Shown one piece after another: positions 8,079-15,016 of a stretch of 20,638 nucleotides of DNA (position 1 is its first letter; every line of letters begins with the position of its first letter). Origin of the DNA: a virus; the IMG/VR virus record IMGVR_UViG_3300017751_000324, positions 1 to 20,638 of that record; one strand, 5' to 3'. The position numbers and the translations under genes were made by a program. Under the pieces are notes generated by a model. The model was given only the letters and a program-made list of their open reading frames with translations, was not told the DNA's origin and made no database searches.

Positions 8079-8711
8079 ATGAAAGATTCATCAAAACAAA
8101 CTAATAAAAAAGGACAGGCACAGGAGAAATTACATGAAGGTATCCCTGTAGACAAGCAAAAAACAAAAGAATATATGAAAAAAGTCAAGCAGCATATTGC
8201 CACTGCAGTTGAAAATGACGAACCTAGTAACGAGCAAATGCAAAAGGAGGATGTTTTGCGAAGCTTAGAATATACAGATGGCAAGCAAAGAGATGAAATC
8301 GACCAAATTGAAGACAAAGAAAAACTTATGGGGGTCGATGTTATTTCTCCATTTGGGACTGGTAATCCTAGAGTGTTTAAAAGAAAACTAGAATCTATGG
8401 GCCACGTCAAAAAAACTAAACTTGCCGAAAGGACAGGCACAAGAATTTTTGCAGATGCAGAAGCCCAAGATAGTGCCTTGATCACAGCCTTTAATCAGTG
8501 GAGGGGAGGGAATTGGAGTTCCACTGGCAGCCAAACTGAAGCAAAAATAGGCGTGCTTGCGGCAGATTCTATGAAGGAGTTTGAGGTCAAAATAAAAAAT
8601 AAAACCCTCTCAGAGCTTCAAGAAATGGCCATGAAATTAGGTTTCACTCCTAGTTTTGACAGAATTAGATTAATCTCCGCTCTGAAGCAGGAGTATTTAA
8701 AACGTGGCTAG
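8079..8711 (+). CDS. SAP/Rho-N-like C-terminal protein, function unknown
   Basis: A 210-residue soluble, charged protein. The N-terminal 90 residues are Lys/Gln/Glu-rich and probably disordered or helical. The C-terminus (about 174-210), LSELQEMAMKLGF followed by RIRLISALKQEYL, has the helix-turn-helix-like spacing of SAP, HeH or Rho-N domains, which bind nucleic acid or mediate head-tail contacts. The middle contains a short motif ISPFGTGNPRVFKRKL (about 87-102). The function is not known to me. Position between capsid and adaptor suggests a minor head protein, perhaps DNA-associated. I take ATG 8079 as the start; in-frame TTG 8052 and GTG 8055 lie inside or next to the promoter-like motif. 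Confidence 0.72.
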   Translation: MKDSSKQTNKKGQAQEKLHEGIPVDKQKTKEYMKKVKQHIATAVENDEPSNEQMQKEDVLRSLEYTDGKQRDEIDQIEDKEKLMGVDVISPFGTGNPRVFKRKLESMGHVKKTKLAERTGTRIFADAEAQDSALITAFNQWRGGNWSSTGSQTEAKIGVLAADSMKEFEVKIKNKTLSELQEMAMKLGFTPSFDRIRLISALKQEYLKRG

Positions 8712-8714
8712 TTT

Positions 8715-8726
8715 TTAGTGTAATAT
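8715..8726 (+). promoter_or_regulatory. Candidate promoter upstream of lysine-rich gene
   Basis: The 20-base gap between genes holds TTAGTGTAATAT. If TAATAT (8721-8726) is a -10 element, transcription would start around the ATG at 8732, giving a leaderless mRNA. There is no room for a Shine-Dalgarno. Confidence 0.5.
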
Positions 8727-8731
8727 AATAT

Positions 8732-8977
8732 ATGGAAAACAAATCAGACGATATTTTAAATACCCTAACCCTTGCTAACGGGAAAGAAGAAGTTAAAAAA
8801 GCGACTACTCCAAAGAAAAAAGCAGTCAAGAAAGCAGCTAAAAAGCCAAAGTACTCTTATGAAGAATTGAAGAAGAAAAAGCCCTACGAGCTTGAGGCAA
8901 TATGTAAGGAATTAAGTATTTTAGTAGGCAGATTTAATAAAGTTGAAGTCATTAAAAATATTTTAGATAAAAATTAA
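8732..8977 (+). CDS. Lysine-rich small protein with SAP/Rho-N-like tail
   Basis: An 81-residue protein in which about a quarter of residues are lysine. Residues 18-40 form a histone H1-like tract of KK, AAKK and PKKK units; residues 43-81 form a compact helical segment, YELEAICKELSI then KVEVIKNIL, like the SAP/HeH/Rho-N fold. This is the same kind of C-terminal element as in the preceding gene, so the two may be partners or distant duplicates. A basic tail plus a small helical domain fits a DNA-condensing or head-internal protein, but this is inferred. The adaptor-like gene follows after one base. Confidence 0.7.
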   Translation: MENKSDDILNTLTLANGKEEVKKATTPKKKAVKKAAKKPKYSYEELKKKKPYELEAICKELSILVGRFNKVEVIKNILDKN

Positions 8978-8978
8978 T

Positions 8979-9422
8979 ATGAGTAATATCGGAAATTTAG
9001 CGACCTCTATATATATAAACGAATTTGACTCTAGCGGAGTCACGGTAGAATCTATTTCTGGGTGGTTGGACAATAATATTGGGCACCTTAATAATGTTCT
9101 CCATACCAGTTTTTCTGGATTAAATGGAGAGGTTGATGGGCTAAACCTTGAAGAGCAGAGCATCTATAAGGAAATGTATTTGTACCATTACTACACCAAA
9201 CAAACGAGAAATACTATTCGCGGGATAGCTGATGACACGGACGGTAATATTTTAAGCGTGAGGGATGGTGATAACGCCATTACATTCGTTAATAAGAATG
9301 AAGTGTCCAAGGTTTATAAGAGCCTCGCTCAGGACGCTTATGACAGCTTGCAGGGCTTGATTGTAAATTACAATAGCTACCAATCGAGCCCAAGGCAAGT
9401 TGGCGGCATTGAAGCTTCCTAA
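8979..9422 (+). CDS. Head-tail adaptor-like protein
   Basis: A 147-residue protein that I recognise as similar to marine-phage virion proteins at the head-tail joint. It has an N-terminal helical bundle (SISGWLDNNIGHLNNVLHTS, about 26-45), a helix EEQSIYKEMYLYHYYTKQ (58-75), a central segment with VNKNEVSKVYKSL (about 104-116), and the characteristic end YQSSPRQVGG (about 134-143). Proteins of this type bind below the portal and connect it to the neck. The rest of the neck genes lie just beyond, on the opposite strand. The gene ends at two terminators. The start is preceded by A-rich sequence only. The adaptor assignment rests on position and remembered similarity. Confidence 0.65.
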   Translation: MSNIGNLATSIYINEFDSSGVTVESISGWLDNNIGHLNNVLHTSFSGLNGEVDGLNLEEQSIYKEMYLYHYYTKQTRNTIRGIADDTDGNILSVRDGDNAITFVNKNEVSKVYKSLAQDAYDSLQGLIVNYNSYQSSPRQVGGIEAS

Positions 9423-9459
9423 AAAATAAATGATTTACCCCTCAGAGCTTGTCTCTGAT

Positions 9460-9490
9460 AGCGTGATCTCGAAAGGGGTTGCGCTTTTTT
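9460..9490 (+). terminator. Intrinsic terminator, plus strand
   Basis: An 11-bp stem (9460-9470 with 9475-9485, including several G-U pairs) is capped by a GAAA tetraloop (9471-9474) and followed by six T residues (9485-9490). It ends the transcript of the adaptor-like gene. A small hairpin (CAGAG/CTCTG, 9443-9457) sits just upstream. Confidence 0.8.
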
Positions 9491-9500
9491 GTTCGAGCAT

Positions 9501-9529
9501 AAAAAAACCCCGTCGGATTCGACGGGGTT
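9501..9529 (-). terminator. Intrinsic terminator, minus strand
   Basis: A perfect 10-bp stem (AACCCCGTCG at 9506-9515 with CGACGGGGTT at 9520-9529) has a 4-base loop. Read on the minus strand it is followed by seven T residues (complement of 9501-9507). It lies 22 bases past the stop of the tail tube gene. Plus-strand function is less likely because only a broken T-tract follows. Confidence 0.9.
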
Positions 9530-9551
9530 AGTTTAGTTTGTTAATTTATTA

Positions 9552-10979
9552 TTATGATAAGCTCACCGACGCTGTGATGTCAGCACTTACAGAGTTATCG
9601 GTAGGAGCAAACGAAAGAGCAGTAGCTACTCCACTAACCCCTGTGACACTATCAACACCATTATTACCAGTAATTGTTCCACCAGCGGTAGAAGTCAAAT
9701 CAAGATCATCTGATCCAATATAGCTTGTAACAAAGGATCTGCTAACTTGACCGTCAACGTAACCAATTGTTTTAGGCGCGTCGCCAGAAGCAATGGTTAC
9801 ACCGTTGATGGTGACTGATTCAGTTGCAGTGAGTCCTCCGTCAGCAATAATAACTGGCTGAAGAGCATACTTGGCGTCAGTGTTTTTGCCAGAGAAGAAA
9901 ATATTATTTTCTAAGTCATCTGGGCCACCAACAGAAAGACTAAAAGTAAGATCTACTGACTTGTTTGGTCCAACACTTGAACTAAATGATTCAGAGTCAA
10001 GCTTTAGATTTGTAAGTTTATAAATTGCAGAGTAATCTCCAGCGGAATCTTTAATCTTGATTTGAGCGCTAGGAATAAAACTATCATTCGCTACAATATC
10101 AGACAAGGCTCTTTGCTGTGTCTCATTGACAATAGCAGAAACAGAAAGAGTAGGTGTAATTGGGAAATCCACAGTTCTGGCGTAAGGGAATTTTGTCCCC
10201 AGTCTTTCGATTGGAGTTCTACTAAGAGGTATACTCAAAGATACGCTTTGGACGTGACCACCATCCGCACCCGCAATAGATGCGATTGTGCTTGAGTCAG
10301 CGCTTGCTAGATCAAATTCAATATCAGCAGGTCTCAGGGCTGTCGCTATGCCAGATTCAGTGCCAGGATCAGCACTTCTGATCTCGATGCCATCGCCAGC
10401 TACCTGATTGGCGATTGGCGTACCCGAAACAGGGTCAATGCCAGCACCACTAAATGTGCCAGAAAAACCATCATTACTGCCGCTAACATTTGTTGAAGCA
10501 TTAATGTTTGAACCTTCAAACGAAACAGAAACCGTAGGAAAGCCTCCAACCGAAGCTTCTAGGGAATAGTCAGTGACAAATGCATTACCGATTCCTATAG
10601 AACCAAAAGAGCCAGTACTAAAGTTGGCGTCTTTGCCCTCTGGAGAGGTCATAATGTACAAGTTTTGACCGCTGGAAGAAGTGATTTGGCCAGAAACAAA
10701 ACCCACATTTAGGTCTGAATTAGCGAAATTAAGAACTTCTTCGTTATACCCATCTGTCAGGTAATAAGAAAGGTCAGCCGAAACTGTAGGAGCTTCAAGA
10801 ATCAATGAATCAATTCTAGATAGCTGACCAAACTGATTGATGTCAGTACGGGAAACATTAAAGGAATAATTCGCGGATTGAACTCTGCGAAGTTGCATGT
10901 GATCTGCTTTGCCTGTAGAATCAATGTTCTCACTAGCGAAGAGGGCTTCTGATTGGTAAATAACTCTATTTCTACTCAT
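9552..10979 (-). CDS. Major tail tube protein with duplicated tube domain
   Basis: A 475-residue beta-rich, cysteine-free protein, the likely tail tube subunit. Two halves are similar: residues 33-157 and 243-350. Each begins VQS, has an SRT turn, and then alternating-residue strands, for example LEAPTVSADLSYYL against PITPTLSVSAIV, and each ends with a strand pair such as PTVSVSFEG against KSVDLTFSLS. In phage T5 the tube protein pb6 is a known case of duplicated tube domains forming trimers with pseudo-sixfold symmetry; the same may hold here. A glycine/serine-rich linker lies between halves, and residues 360-475 form a further beta-rich domain that could project from the tube. It is the last gene of the minus-strand operon, before a terminator. 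The leader has the CTGTAAATA motif. Confidence 0.82.
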   Translation of the reverse strand: MSRNRVIYQSEALFASENIDSTGKADHMQLRRVQSANYSFNVSRTDINQFGQLSRIDSLILEAPTVSADLSYYLTDGYNEEVLNFANSDLNVGFVSGQITSSSGQNLYIMTSPEGKDANFSTGSFGSIGIGNAFVTDYSLEASVGGFPTVSVSFEGSNINASTNVSGSNDGFSGTFSGAGIDPVSGTPIANQVAGDGIEIRSADPGTESGIATALRPADIEFDLASADSSTIASIAGADGGHVQSVSLSIPLSRTPIERLGTKFPYARTVDFPITPTLSVSAIVNETQQRALSDIVANDSFIPSAQIKIKDSAGDYSAIYKLTNLKLDSESFSSSVGPNKSVDLTFSLSVGGPDDLENNIFFSGKNTDAKYALQPVIIADGGLTATESVTINGVTIASGDAPKTIGYVDGQVSRSFVTSYIGSDDLDLTSTAGGTITGNNGVDSVTGVSGVATALSFAPTDNSVSADITASVSLS

Positions 10980-10991
10980 AATTTATGTCTG

Positions 10992-11000
10992 TATTTACAG
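10992..11000 (-). promoter_or_regulatory. Variant promoter-like motif before tail tube gene
   Basis: On the minus strand CTGTAAATA lies 12 bases before the tail tube ATG (10979), in a 42-base gap. It differs from the main motif by C in place of G before TGTAA. A separate promoter would fit the high demand for tube protein. Confidence 0.35.
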
Positions 11001-11021
11001 TTAAAAATTTAAAATGTGAAA

Positions 11022-11870
11022 TCACACCCTGGGAAATCTACTTGTGGAAACTTCAAAGTCTATAAACCCTATTTGTAAATCTCCTGCCATCTTATTTTGC
11101 GCTCTTTCTGAAAATTTTGAAACAACTACGTCTTCTATATAATAAGGGTTAGCTGTTAGGTATTGATTTGATAGATCGATATAGTTGTAAACTCCTTCTT
11201 TCACATCTCCGTATTCAGTGGAAGGGTTTTTGGAAAAAGGTATTTTTGCAATAGCTTTTCTGGTTGAATCTGCAAATATAGACAATACTCCATCTAACTG
11301 ATAAGAATCTTCCGCCAACACAACAGCTTTGATTGTGTTGGTTGTTTTTTCTTCCCCTCCAAAAGCAAAGCCCTCGTTTCTCATATACTCGCAATTAATG
11401 AATATTGCTGGAGCCATTTGGTCGTATGGAGGCGTTCCAGATGGGGATTTTAAGTACCTACTGTTTATTTCAAATTTGTTTTCCAGTATCAAATCTTCTT
11501 CCGTTTCATTTGTTAGGTAAACATTAAAATCTTTTACTGCGAATGTCCCGCTAAGAATTTCATTTTCGCTAAAATTACCTCCAGTTTCAATAATTCTTCC
11601 ATTTTCAAAATCAAATATAAGATCGTCGTTTCTGTCGTACCCGTTAAATGAACTAGGTATAATCGGGTTTGTCTCGCCAGTTATAGAAGAATCTTTAACC
11701 CATTGTTTGTATGGGCTAGAGTACGTTTTATAAGAGCTAGGTAGCCTAGAATCTTGAAAATTATACAAGTAACCAGTTTGATTAGAGTAAGCTTCGCCTT
11801 TTTGAAGTAGGTGATTGTCAAACCAAAGAAAGAAACTTGACATTAATTCGTGCTGATATTGAGGCTTCAT
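11022..11870 (-). CDS. Neck/tail-joining structural protein (tail-terminator position)
   Basis: A 282-residue soluble protein. The N-terminus, QYQHELMSSFFLWFDNHLLQ (about 4-23) followed by KGEAYSN, matches a conserved virion protein I associate with marine phages, encoded next to the tail tube gene. Aromatic and acidic residues are frequent, and a beta-rich middle (FAVKDFNVYLT, about 110-120) precedes a mixed C-terminal domain. Its order after the head-closure and gp10-like genes and before the tube is that of a tail terminator, but it is about twice the usual length of that protein, so it may combine functions or be another connector. The start follows a TAGTGTAAA motif by 9 bases with no Shine-Dalgarno. 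Confidence 0.65.
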   Translation of the reverse strand: MKPQYQHELMSSFFLWFDNHLLQKGEAYSNQTGYLYNFQDSRLPSSYKTYSSPYKQWVKDSSITGETNPIIPSSFNGYDRNDDLIFDFENGRIIETGGNFSENEILSGTFAVKDFNVYLTNETEEDLILENKFEINSRYLKSPSGTPPYDQMAPAIFINCEYMRNEGFAFGGEEKTTNTIKAVVLAEDSYQLDGVLSIFADSTRKAIAKIPFSKNPSTEYGDVKEGVYNYIDLSNQYLTANPYYIEDVVVSKFSERAQNKMAGDLQIGFIDFEVSTSRFPRV

Positions 11871-11877
11871 ATGTTAT

Positions 11878-11888
11878 TCTTTACACTA
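11878..11888 (-). promoter_or_regulatory. Candidate promoter overlapping upstream stop codon
   Basis: On the minus strand TAGTGTAAAGA runs from 11888 to 11878; its TAG is the stop codon of the upstream gp10-like gene. The ATG of the next gene (11870) is 7 bases after TAAAGA. Confidence 0.45.
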
Positions 11889-12476
11889 TGGTAGTTGTAA
11901 GTTTTCGAATTCTTTTTTATACTTTTTTAAAAGAGCGGAGATGTATTGCATATTTTTGAATTTGGATGAGCTTTTTCTAACTTTTCGCGAAGATTGGATG
12001 CCTAAACCAGATCTACTGTTGTCTGTTTTTATTTTAAGGTAATACCCCAATCCAGATATACCTCTTTCTATACCTCGTGCCCAACTTCTTCCTGGAGCCC
12101 AGGGCATGGGGGTTACTGAAAAAATTTCTTTAGCATCTGGAAGGTCAATAGCAAACTCTACGGATTTATTTGTTACTCGTAAAAATTTAAATGTAGTTTG
12201 GCTAAGCATATCTTCTATTGGCTTTGTCGGGTCTGAGCCTCCGTCAAAACCTATAAAAGAAAAAAGGTTGCCGCTCCCGCCTCCTAGTGTGCCGCTTATA
12301 TTACTTGAATTCACACCAGCCTTTAATTCAATTGTAACTGGATGGTTTAAAAACTCTACCATCATTTTGTTTTTAAGTTTTTGAAAAGCAGCCCCGAACT
12401 GTTTTTGAATTTGAGTTCTTGCGGCTTGTGGTACTTGCTTCTTTATACTTGAAATAGTATTCTGGTCTAAAGTCAT
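11886..12476 (-). CDS. HK97 gp10-like neck protein
   Basis: A 196-residue basic protein placed between the head-closure-like gene and the tail genes. It has an N-terminal helix rich in K and Q (10-40), a glycine/serine stretch (about 57-72), then a central motif MPWAPGRSWARGIERGISGL (124-143) that resembles the turn-helix of gp10-like tail-completion proteins, and a very basic C-terminus (about 155-190, RKVRKSSSKF). Such proteins sit at the head-tail interface. The start overlaps the last base of the upstream stop codon (position 12476 is shared), so the two are coupled. Identification is by position and motif and is moderate. Confidence 0.6.
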   Translation of the reverse strand: MTLDQNTISSIKKQVPQAARTQIQKQFGAAFQKLKNKMMVEFLNHPVTIELKAGVNSSNISGTLGGGSGNLFSFIGFDGGSDPTKPIEDMLSQTTFKFLRVTNKSVEFAIDLPDAKEIFSVTPMPWAPGRSWARGIERGISGLGYYLKIKTDNSRSGLGIQSSRKVRKSSSKFKNMQYISALLKKYKKEFENLQLP

Positions 12477-12934
12477 TACTCTTCGATTGGGGATAAATAA
12501 AAGTGGTAATATTGAGGGCCAAATATCCCAGTTGGGTTTCCTTTGCTAGATATTGTATATCTCCTACCTTCAAATTCACAACGTTTGGCTTCTTTTAAAA
12601 TTTCAAAGCCGTCTTCATTTACGGTTATTCTAACTAATCCGTTAATTGTTTCTATGCCGAGCTGGCTGCCTATTTTACCATCGGTTATATTGCCCTCGTC
12701 AGCCTTAATATATTTTATTCTAGCTTTCACTAAGTGAGAAACGACGGTTTTCTCTGTGGTTTTTTGGCCATTCATAGATCTCCCATAGATACCGTTAAAT
12801 TGAGAACTTGCAGATATTAAAACTTTTTCTCCTTCTTCGTATACGGTTATTGTTCGAGCAAAAGTTTCATGAATGTCGTCAATAATAGCTTTGATGGTGT
12901 TTTTTTGGGATTCTGAAATTAAGGAGGTTGCCAT
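12476..12934 (-). CDS. Head-closure (stopper)-like protein
   Basis: A 152-residue protein, first gene of the minus-strand operon. It opens with a helix ISESQKNTIKAIIDDIHETF (6-25) followed by ARTITVYEEGEKVLI, a beta-strand arrangement like that of head-closure connectors, which have a helix then a small beta-barrel. The remainder is beta-rich with a C-terminal FGPQYYHFYLSP strand. Such proteins plug the portal after packaging and later connect to the tail. The start is 7 bases after a TAGTGTAAA motif, so the mRNA may be leaderless. Confidence 0.6.
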   Translation of the reverse strand: MATSLISESQKNTIKAIIDDIHETFARTITVYEEGEKVLISASSQFNGIYGRSMNGQKTTEKTVVSHLVKARIKYIKADEGNITDGKIGSQLGIETINGLVRITVNEDGFEILKEAKRCEFEGRRYTISSKGNPTGIFGPQYYHFYLSPIEE

Positions 12935-12939
12935 GCCTG

Positions 12940-12950
12940 TGTTTACACTA
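12940..12950 (-). promoter_or_regulatory. Candidate promoter of the minus-strand neck-tail operon
   Basis: The minus strand reads TAGTGTAAACA from 12950 to 12940, with a T-rich stretch (TTTTTC) just before it. Five bases separate TAAACA from the ATG at 12934. It faces away from a second copy of the motif at 12975, forming a divergent pair. Confidence 0.55.
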
Positions 12951-12974
12951 GAAAAACTACAGAATGTCCTAAAA

Positions 12975-12985
12975 AAGTGTAACCT
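12975..12985 (+). promoter_or_regulatory. Candidate promoter of the right-hand tail operon
   Basis: AAGTGTAACCT lies 21 bases before ATG 13007, in the 72-base region between divergent genes. It is the only copy here with a weak AAGG (12998 area) before the start codon. Confidence 0.5.
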
Positions 12986-13006
12986 TATTTAGGGTTAAGG
13001 ATTATT

Positions 13007-13297
13007 ATGATTGCAAAAGAGTTTTTAAATGATCGGTCGGATCATCATATCAGGTTTCTGTTTAAATATTTTTTACAGACTTTAGAGGAGATGCAAGCTG
13101 TTCACGAAATTAATTTCGCCAAGCTTTACGATGGCCTGCCATCAGAAAATCACCCAATTATTGAAATGGCGGATTATTTTGATGAAGATCATTATGAAAT
13201 GTATAGGAAAAAGATCTTGGATATTGGAAATTCTGTTTTGAGAGATTATAATAGTGAGTTAGAAAATCTAACAGTAGAATTTACATTTAAGAAATAA
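13007..13297 (+). CDS. Small protein preceding tail chaperones, function unknown
   Basis: A 96-residue acidic, aromatic-rich, mostly helical protein with no membrane segment. The middle is rich in H, E, Y and D (ADYFDEDHYEMYRKKI, about 55-70), and the C-terminus (NSELENLTVEFTFKK) could be a beta-strand. I do not recognise a family. It begins the right-hand operon and is 2 bases from the tail-assembly-chaperone-like gene, so a role in tail assembly is likely from context. Confidence 0.72.
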   Translation: MIAKEFLNDRSDHHIRFLFKYFLQTLEEMQAVHEINFAKLYDGLPSENHPIIEMADYFDEDHYEMYRKKILDIGNSVLRDYNSELENLTVEFTFKK

Positions 13298-13299
13298 AT

Positions 13300-14034
13300 A
13301 TGGCTAAGGAAAACATTTACGAATTCACAGTTAACAAATCTGAAAAACAAAAGGTTGAAGTTAATAGAAAAAACAAGGAAACTGGAGAAGTAGAAACTGT
13401 CTTGCAAAATAAGACCGTAAAGACTCCAGTCAATTTTATTGTAAATAAACCAACCAGGCGTATCGCTGACGAAGCAGAAATTCATTACTCCATTCAGCTT
13501 AGTAAGGCAATTAAAATGGGAATAGTTACAAAAGCTATGCTCGTTAAAAAGTACGCCGACAACGGGGGCGCTTTGTCAGAAGAGGAGTCAAAAGAACTAT
13601 TGAAATCTCTTAAAAAGTTAAACGACCTAGAAAACGAGTATAAGTTGGTAGCGGCCACTAAGGATAAAAAACAAAAGGCTAGAGAAAATGAGTTGGAGCT
13701 AGAAATCTCGACACTGCGAAGAGATATGATAAGCCTAGAATCTTCGCTACAGTCTGTCTATCAACACACAGCAGACGCAAAGGCTGAAAGAGAAACTCTT
13801 TTGTGGTATGTCATAAATTTATCTAAGGTAAAAAACGCAGACGGCGAAATTATTGATTGGTTTGAGGGCATGGATTTTGAAGAAAAGCTCGAAGATTTTT
13901 ATAATAAATATGAATTGGAAGAGGGTTTCGATTTTGAAGTAGTGTCCAAATTATCCAAGATTGTTGGTTTTTGGTTCTATTCTCAGGATTCCTCACAAGA
14001 ATCTATAGCTAAGTTCATCGAGGAAGATGAATAA
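13300..14034 (+). CDS. Tail assembly chaperone-like protein 1
   Basis: A 244-residue protein upstream of the tape measure, where tailed phages encode tail assembly chaperones. The N-terminal 48 residues form a small beta-rich, lysine-rich unit; a conserved-looking segment KPTRRIADEAEIHYSI (50-65) leads into a helix with LSKAIKMGIVTKAML; a long coiled coil spans about 90-165; and the acidic C-terminal domain (about 166-244) contains DWFEGMDFEEKLEDFYNKY. By analogy with lambda gpG it would keep the tape measure soluble and recruit tube subunits. It overlaps the next gene by 8 bases, but in a different frame and without a recognisable slippery sequence, so a G/GT-style frameshift is not evident. 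The start is preceded by AAGAAATAAAT. Confidence 0.65.
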   Translation: MAKENIYEFTVNKSEKQKVEVNRKNKETGEVETVLQNKTVKTPVNFIVNKPTRRIADEAEIHYSIQLSKAIKMGIVTKAMLVKKYADNGGALSEEESKELLKSLKKLNDLENEYKLVAATKDKKQKARENELELEISTLRRDMISLESSLQSVYQHTADAKAERETLLWYVINLSKVKNADGEIIDWFEGMDFEEKLEDFYNKYELEEGFDFEVVSKLSKIVGFWFYSQDSSQESIAKFIEEDE

Positions 14035-15001
14035 TGATCAAAATTTAGATATAGTATCCGAAATATTGCAGGGCGTTTCTATTGTAGATAGCAGCTTTGG
14101 CATTTTATATTTTAAGCATTTATCTCAACAAGAACAAAGAGAGATAATATCAAAATCTAAGGTTTTTAAAACCGAGGCAAAGTCGAAAGGTTTAATGACT
14201 GAAAAAGAAGCGCTTTCTGAACTTTTTTCTCAGGAAATGTGGACCGAAAGCGAGGAAGCTTTGATTGTAGAATATGAAAAAGAAATAGAAAACTCAAAAG
14301 AATCTATGGCTCTTCAGGTGTTACCATCAAAAGTAAAACTCCTGCAAAAAAGTATTGATAGCGTTGATGAAAAATTATCAAAAATACAATCTAATAGGAG
14401 CAGTCTTCTGGGGCTGACTTGTGAAAAGTACGTTCATAATAAAACCCAAAAATCAGTAATTGAAAACATACTGTATTACGATAGCGATTTTAAAAAGCCA
14501 GTTTTTGACGAGCTATACATAAACGAAAGCTCCAGGGAGGTAGAAATATACAAGCTTCAACAGGGGTTTTTCGAAAAATTTCAAGACGATAATATTTCTA
14601 AAGCTGTTTTAAGTGATTACTTTTCAATGTATTTACCTTTCTGCGAAGATGTTTTGGGCGTTTTTGGAAAGCCTTTAAAAGACTTAACTAATTATCAATT
14701 AAAGTTGATATCTTATGGGAGGTATTTTTTAAATATTTTTAAAAATACAGCAAAAAGTATTCCCGAAAATGTAGCAAAAGATCCAGAATTATTGATGAGC
14801 TTTTATCAGTCACAGAGAAGTGATTCAAAGCCCACCAAGTCAAGAGAAGGTCAAGGAGCATCAACTTACTTTGGAGCCAGCAGGGAAGATATAGAGGCGC
14901 TAAAATCAGATAATGAAAAATCAATCGACTTGTCCGAGGAGGTAAAGAAAAGAGGCGGCTCTCTAAATATGCAGCAAATGATGGAACTGCACGGAGTTTA
15001 A
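14027..15001 (+). CDS. Tail assembly chaperone-like protein 2
   Basis: A 324-residue soluble protein between the first chaperone-like gene and the tape measure. It has a helical N-terminus (DIVSEILQGVSIV), a coiled-coil region around residues 75-130, a mixed central domain with many Tyr and Phe residues, and a flexible tail with a Ser/Lys-rich linker (about 266-285) ending in LNMQQMMELHGV. The closing segment resembles the short C-terminal peptide of chaperones that contact the tape measure, but I do not recognise a named family. Its ATG lies inside the end of the preceding gene (ATGAATAA), suggesting translational coupling. Role by position: the second of the two proteins usually found before the tape measure. 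Confidence 0.6.
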   Translation: MNNDQNLDIVSEILQGVSIVDSSFGILYFKHLSQQEQREIISKSKVFKTEAKSKGLMTEKEALSELFSQEMWTESEEALIVEYEKEIENSKESMALQVLPSKVKLLQKSIDSVDEKLSKIQSNRSSLLGLTCEKYVHNKTQKSVIENILYYDSDFKKPVFDELYINESSREVEIYKLQQGFFEKFQDDNISKAVLSDYFSMYLPFCEDVLGVFGKPLKDLTNYQLKLISYGRYFLNIFKNTAKSIPENVAKDPELLMSFYQSQRSDSKPTKSREGQGASTYFGASREDIEALKSDNEKSIDLSEEVKKRGGSLNMQQMMELHGV

Positions 15002-15010
15002 GTGTAATAC
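15000..15010 (+). promoter_or_regulatory. Candidate promoter of the tape measure gene
   Basis: AAGTGTAATAC begins within the stop codon of the upstream gene (TAA at 14999-15001). ATG 15017 is 6 bases after TAATAC, leaving no room for a ribosome-binding site, so a leaderless transcript is possible. Confidence 0.5.
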
Positions 15011-15016
15011 CATTAC

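Noticed and set aside
8072-8079. TATAAATA, identical to the T4 late-promoter consensus
   Set aside because: It overlaps the A of the start codon (8079), so transcription would begin inside the gene, and no other gene here has it.
9491-9560. Second plus-strand terminator from the hairpin at 9506-9529
   Set aside because: Downstream T residues on the plus strand are interrupted (TTAGTTTAGTTTG). The clean T-run is on the minus-strand side.
9548-13011. 11-base direct repeat ATTATTATGAT at 9548-9558 and 13001-13011 as the footprint of an inversion
   Set aside because: An inversion would leave inverted, not direct, repeats. The sequence is low-complexity AT and likely coincidental.
14009-14034. 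Programmed frameshift joining the two tail chaperone-like genes
   Set aside because: The second frame is open upstream only from 14009 (TAG at 14006), and no slippery heptamer or pausing structure lies between there and the stop. Each gene has its own ATG; simple coupling explains the overlap.
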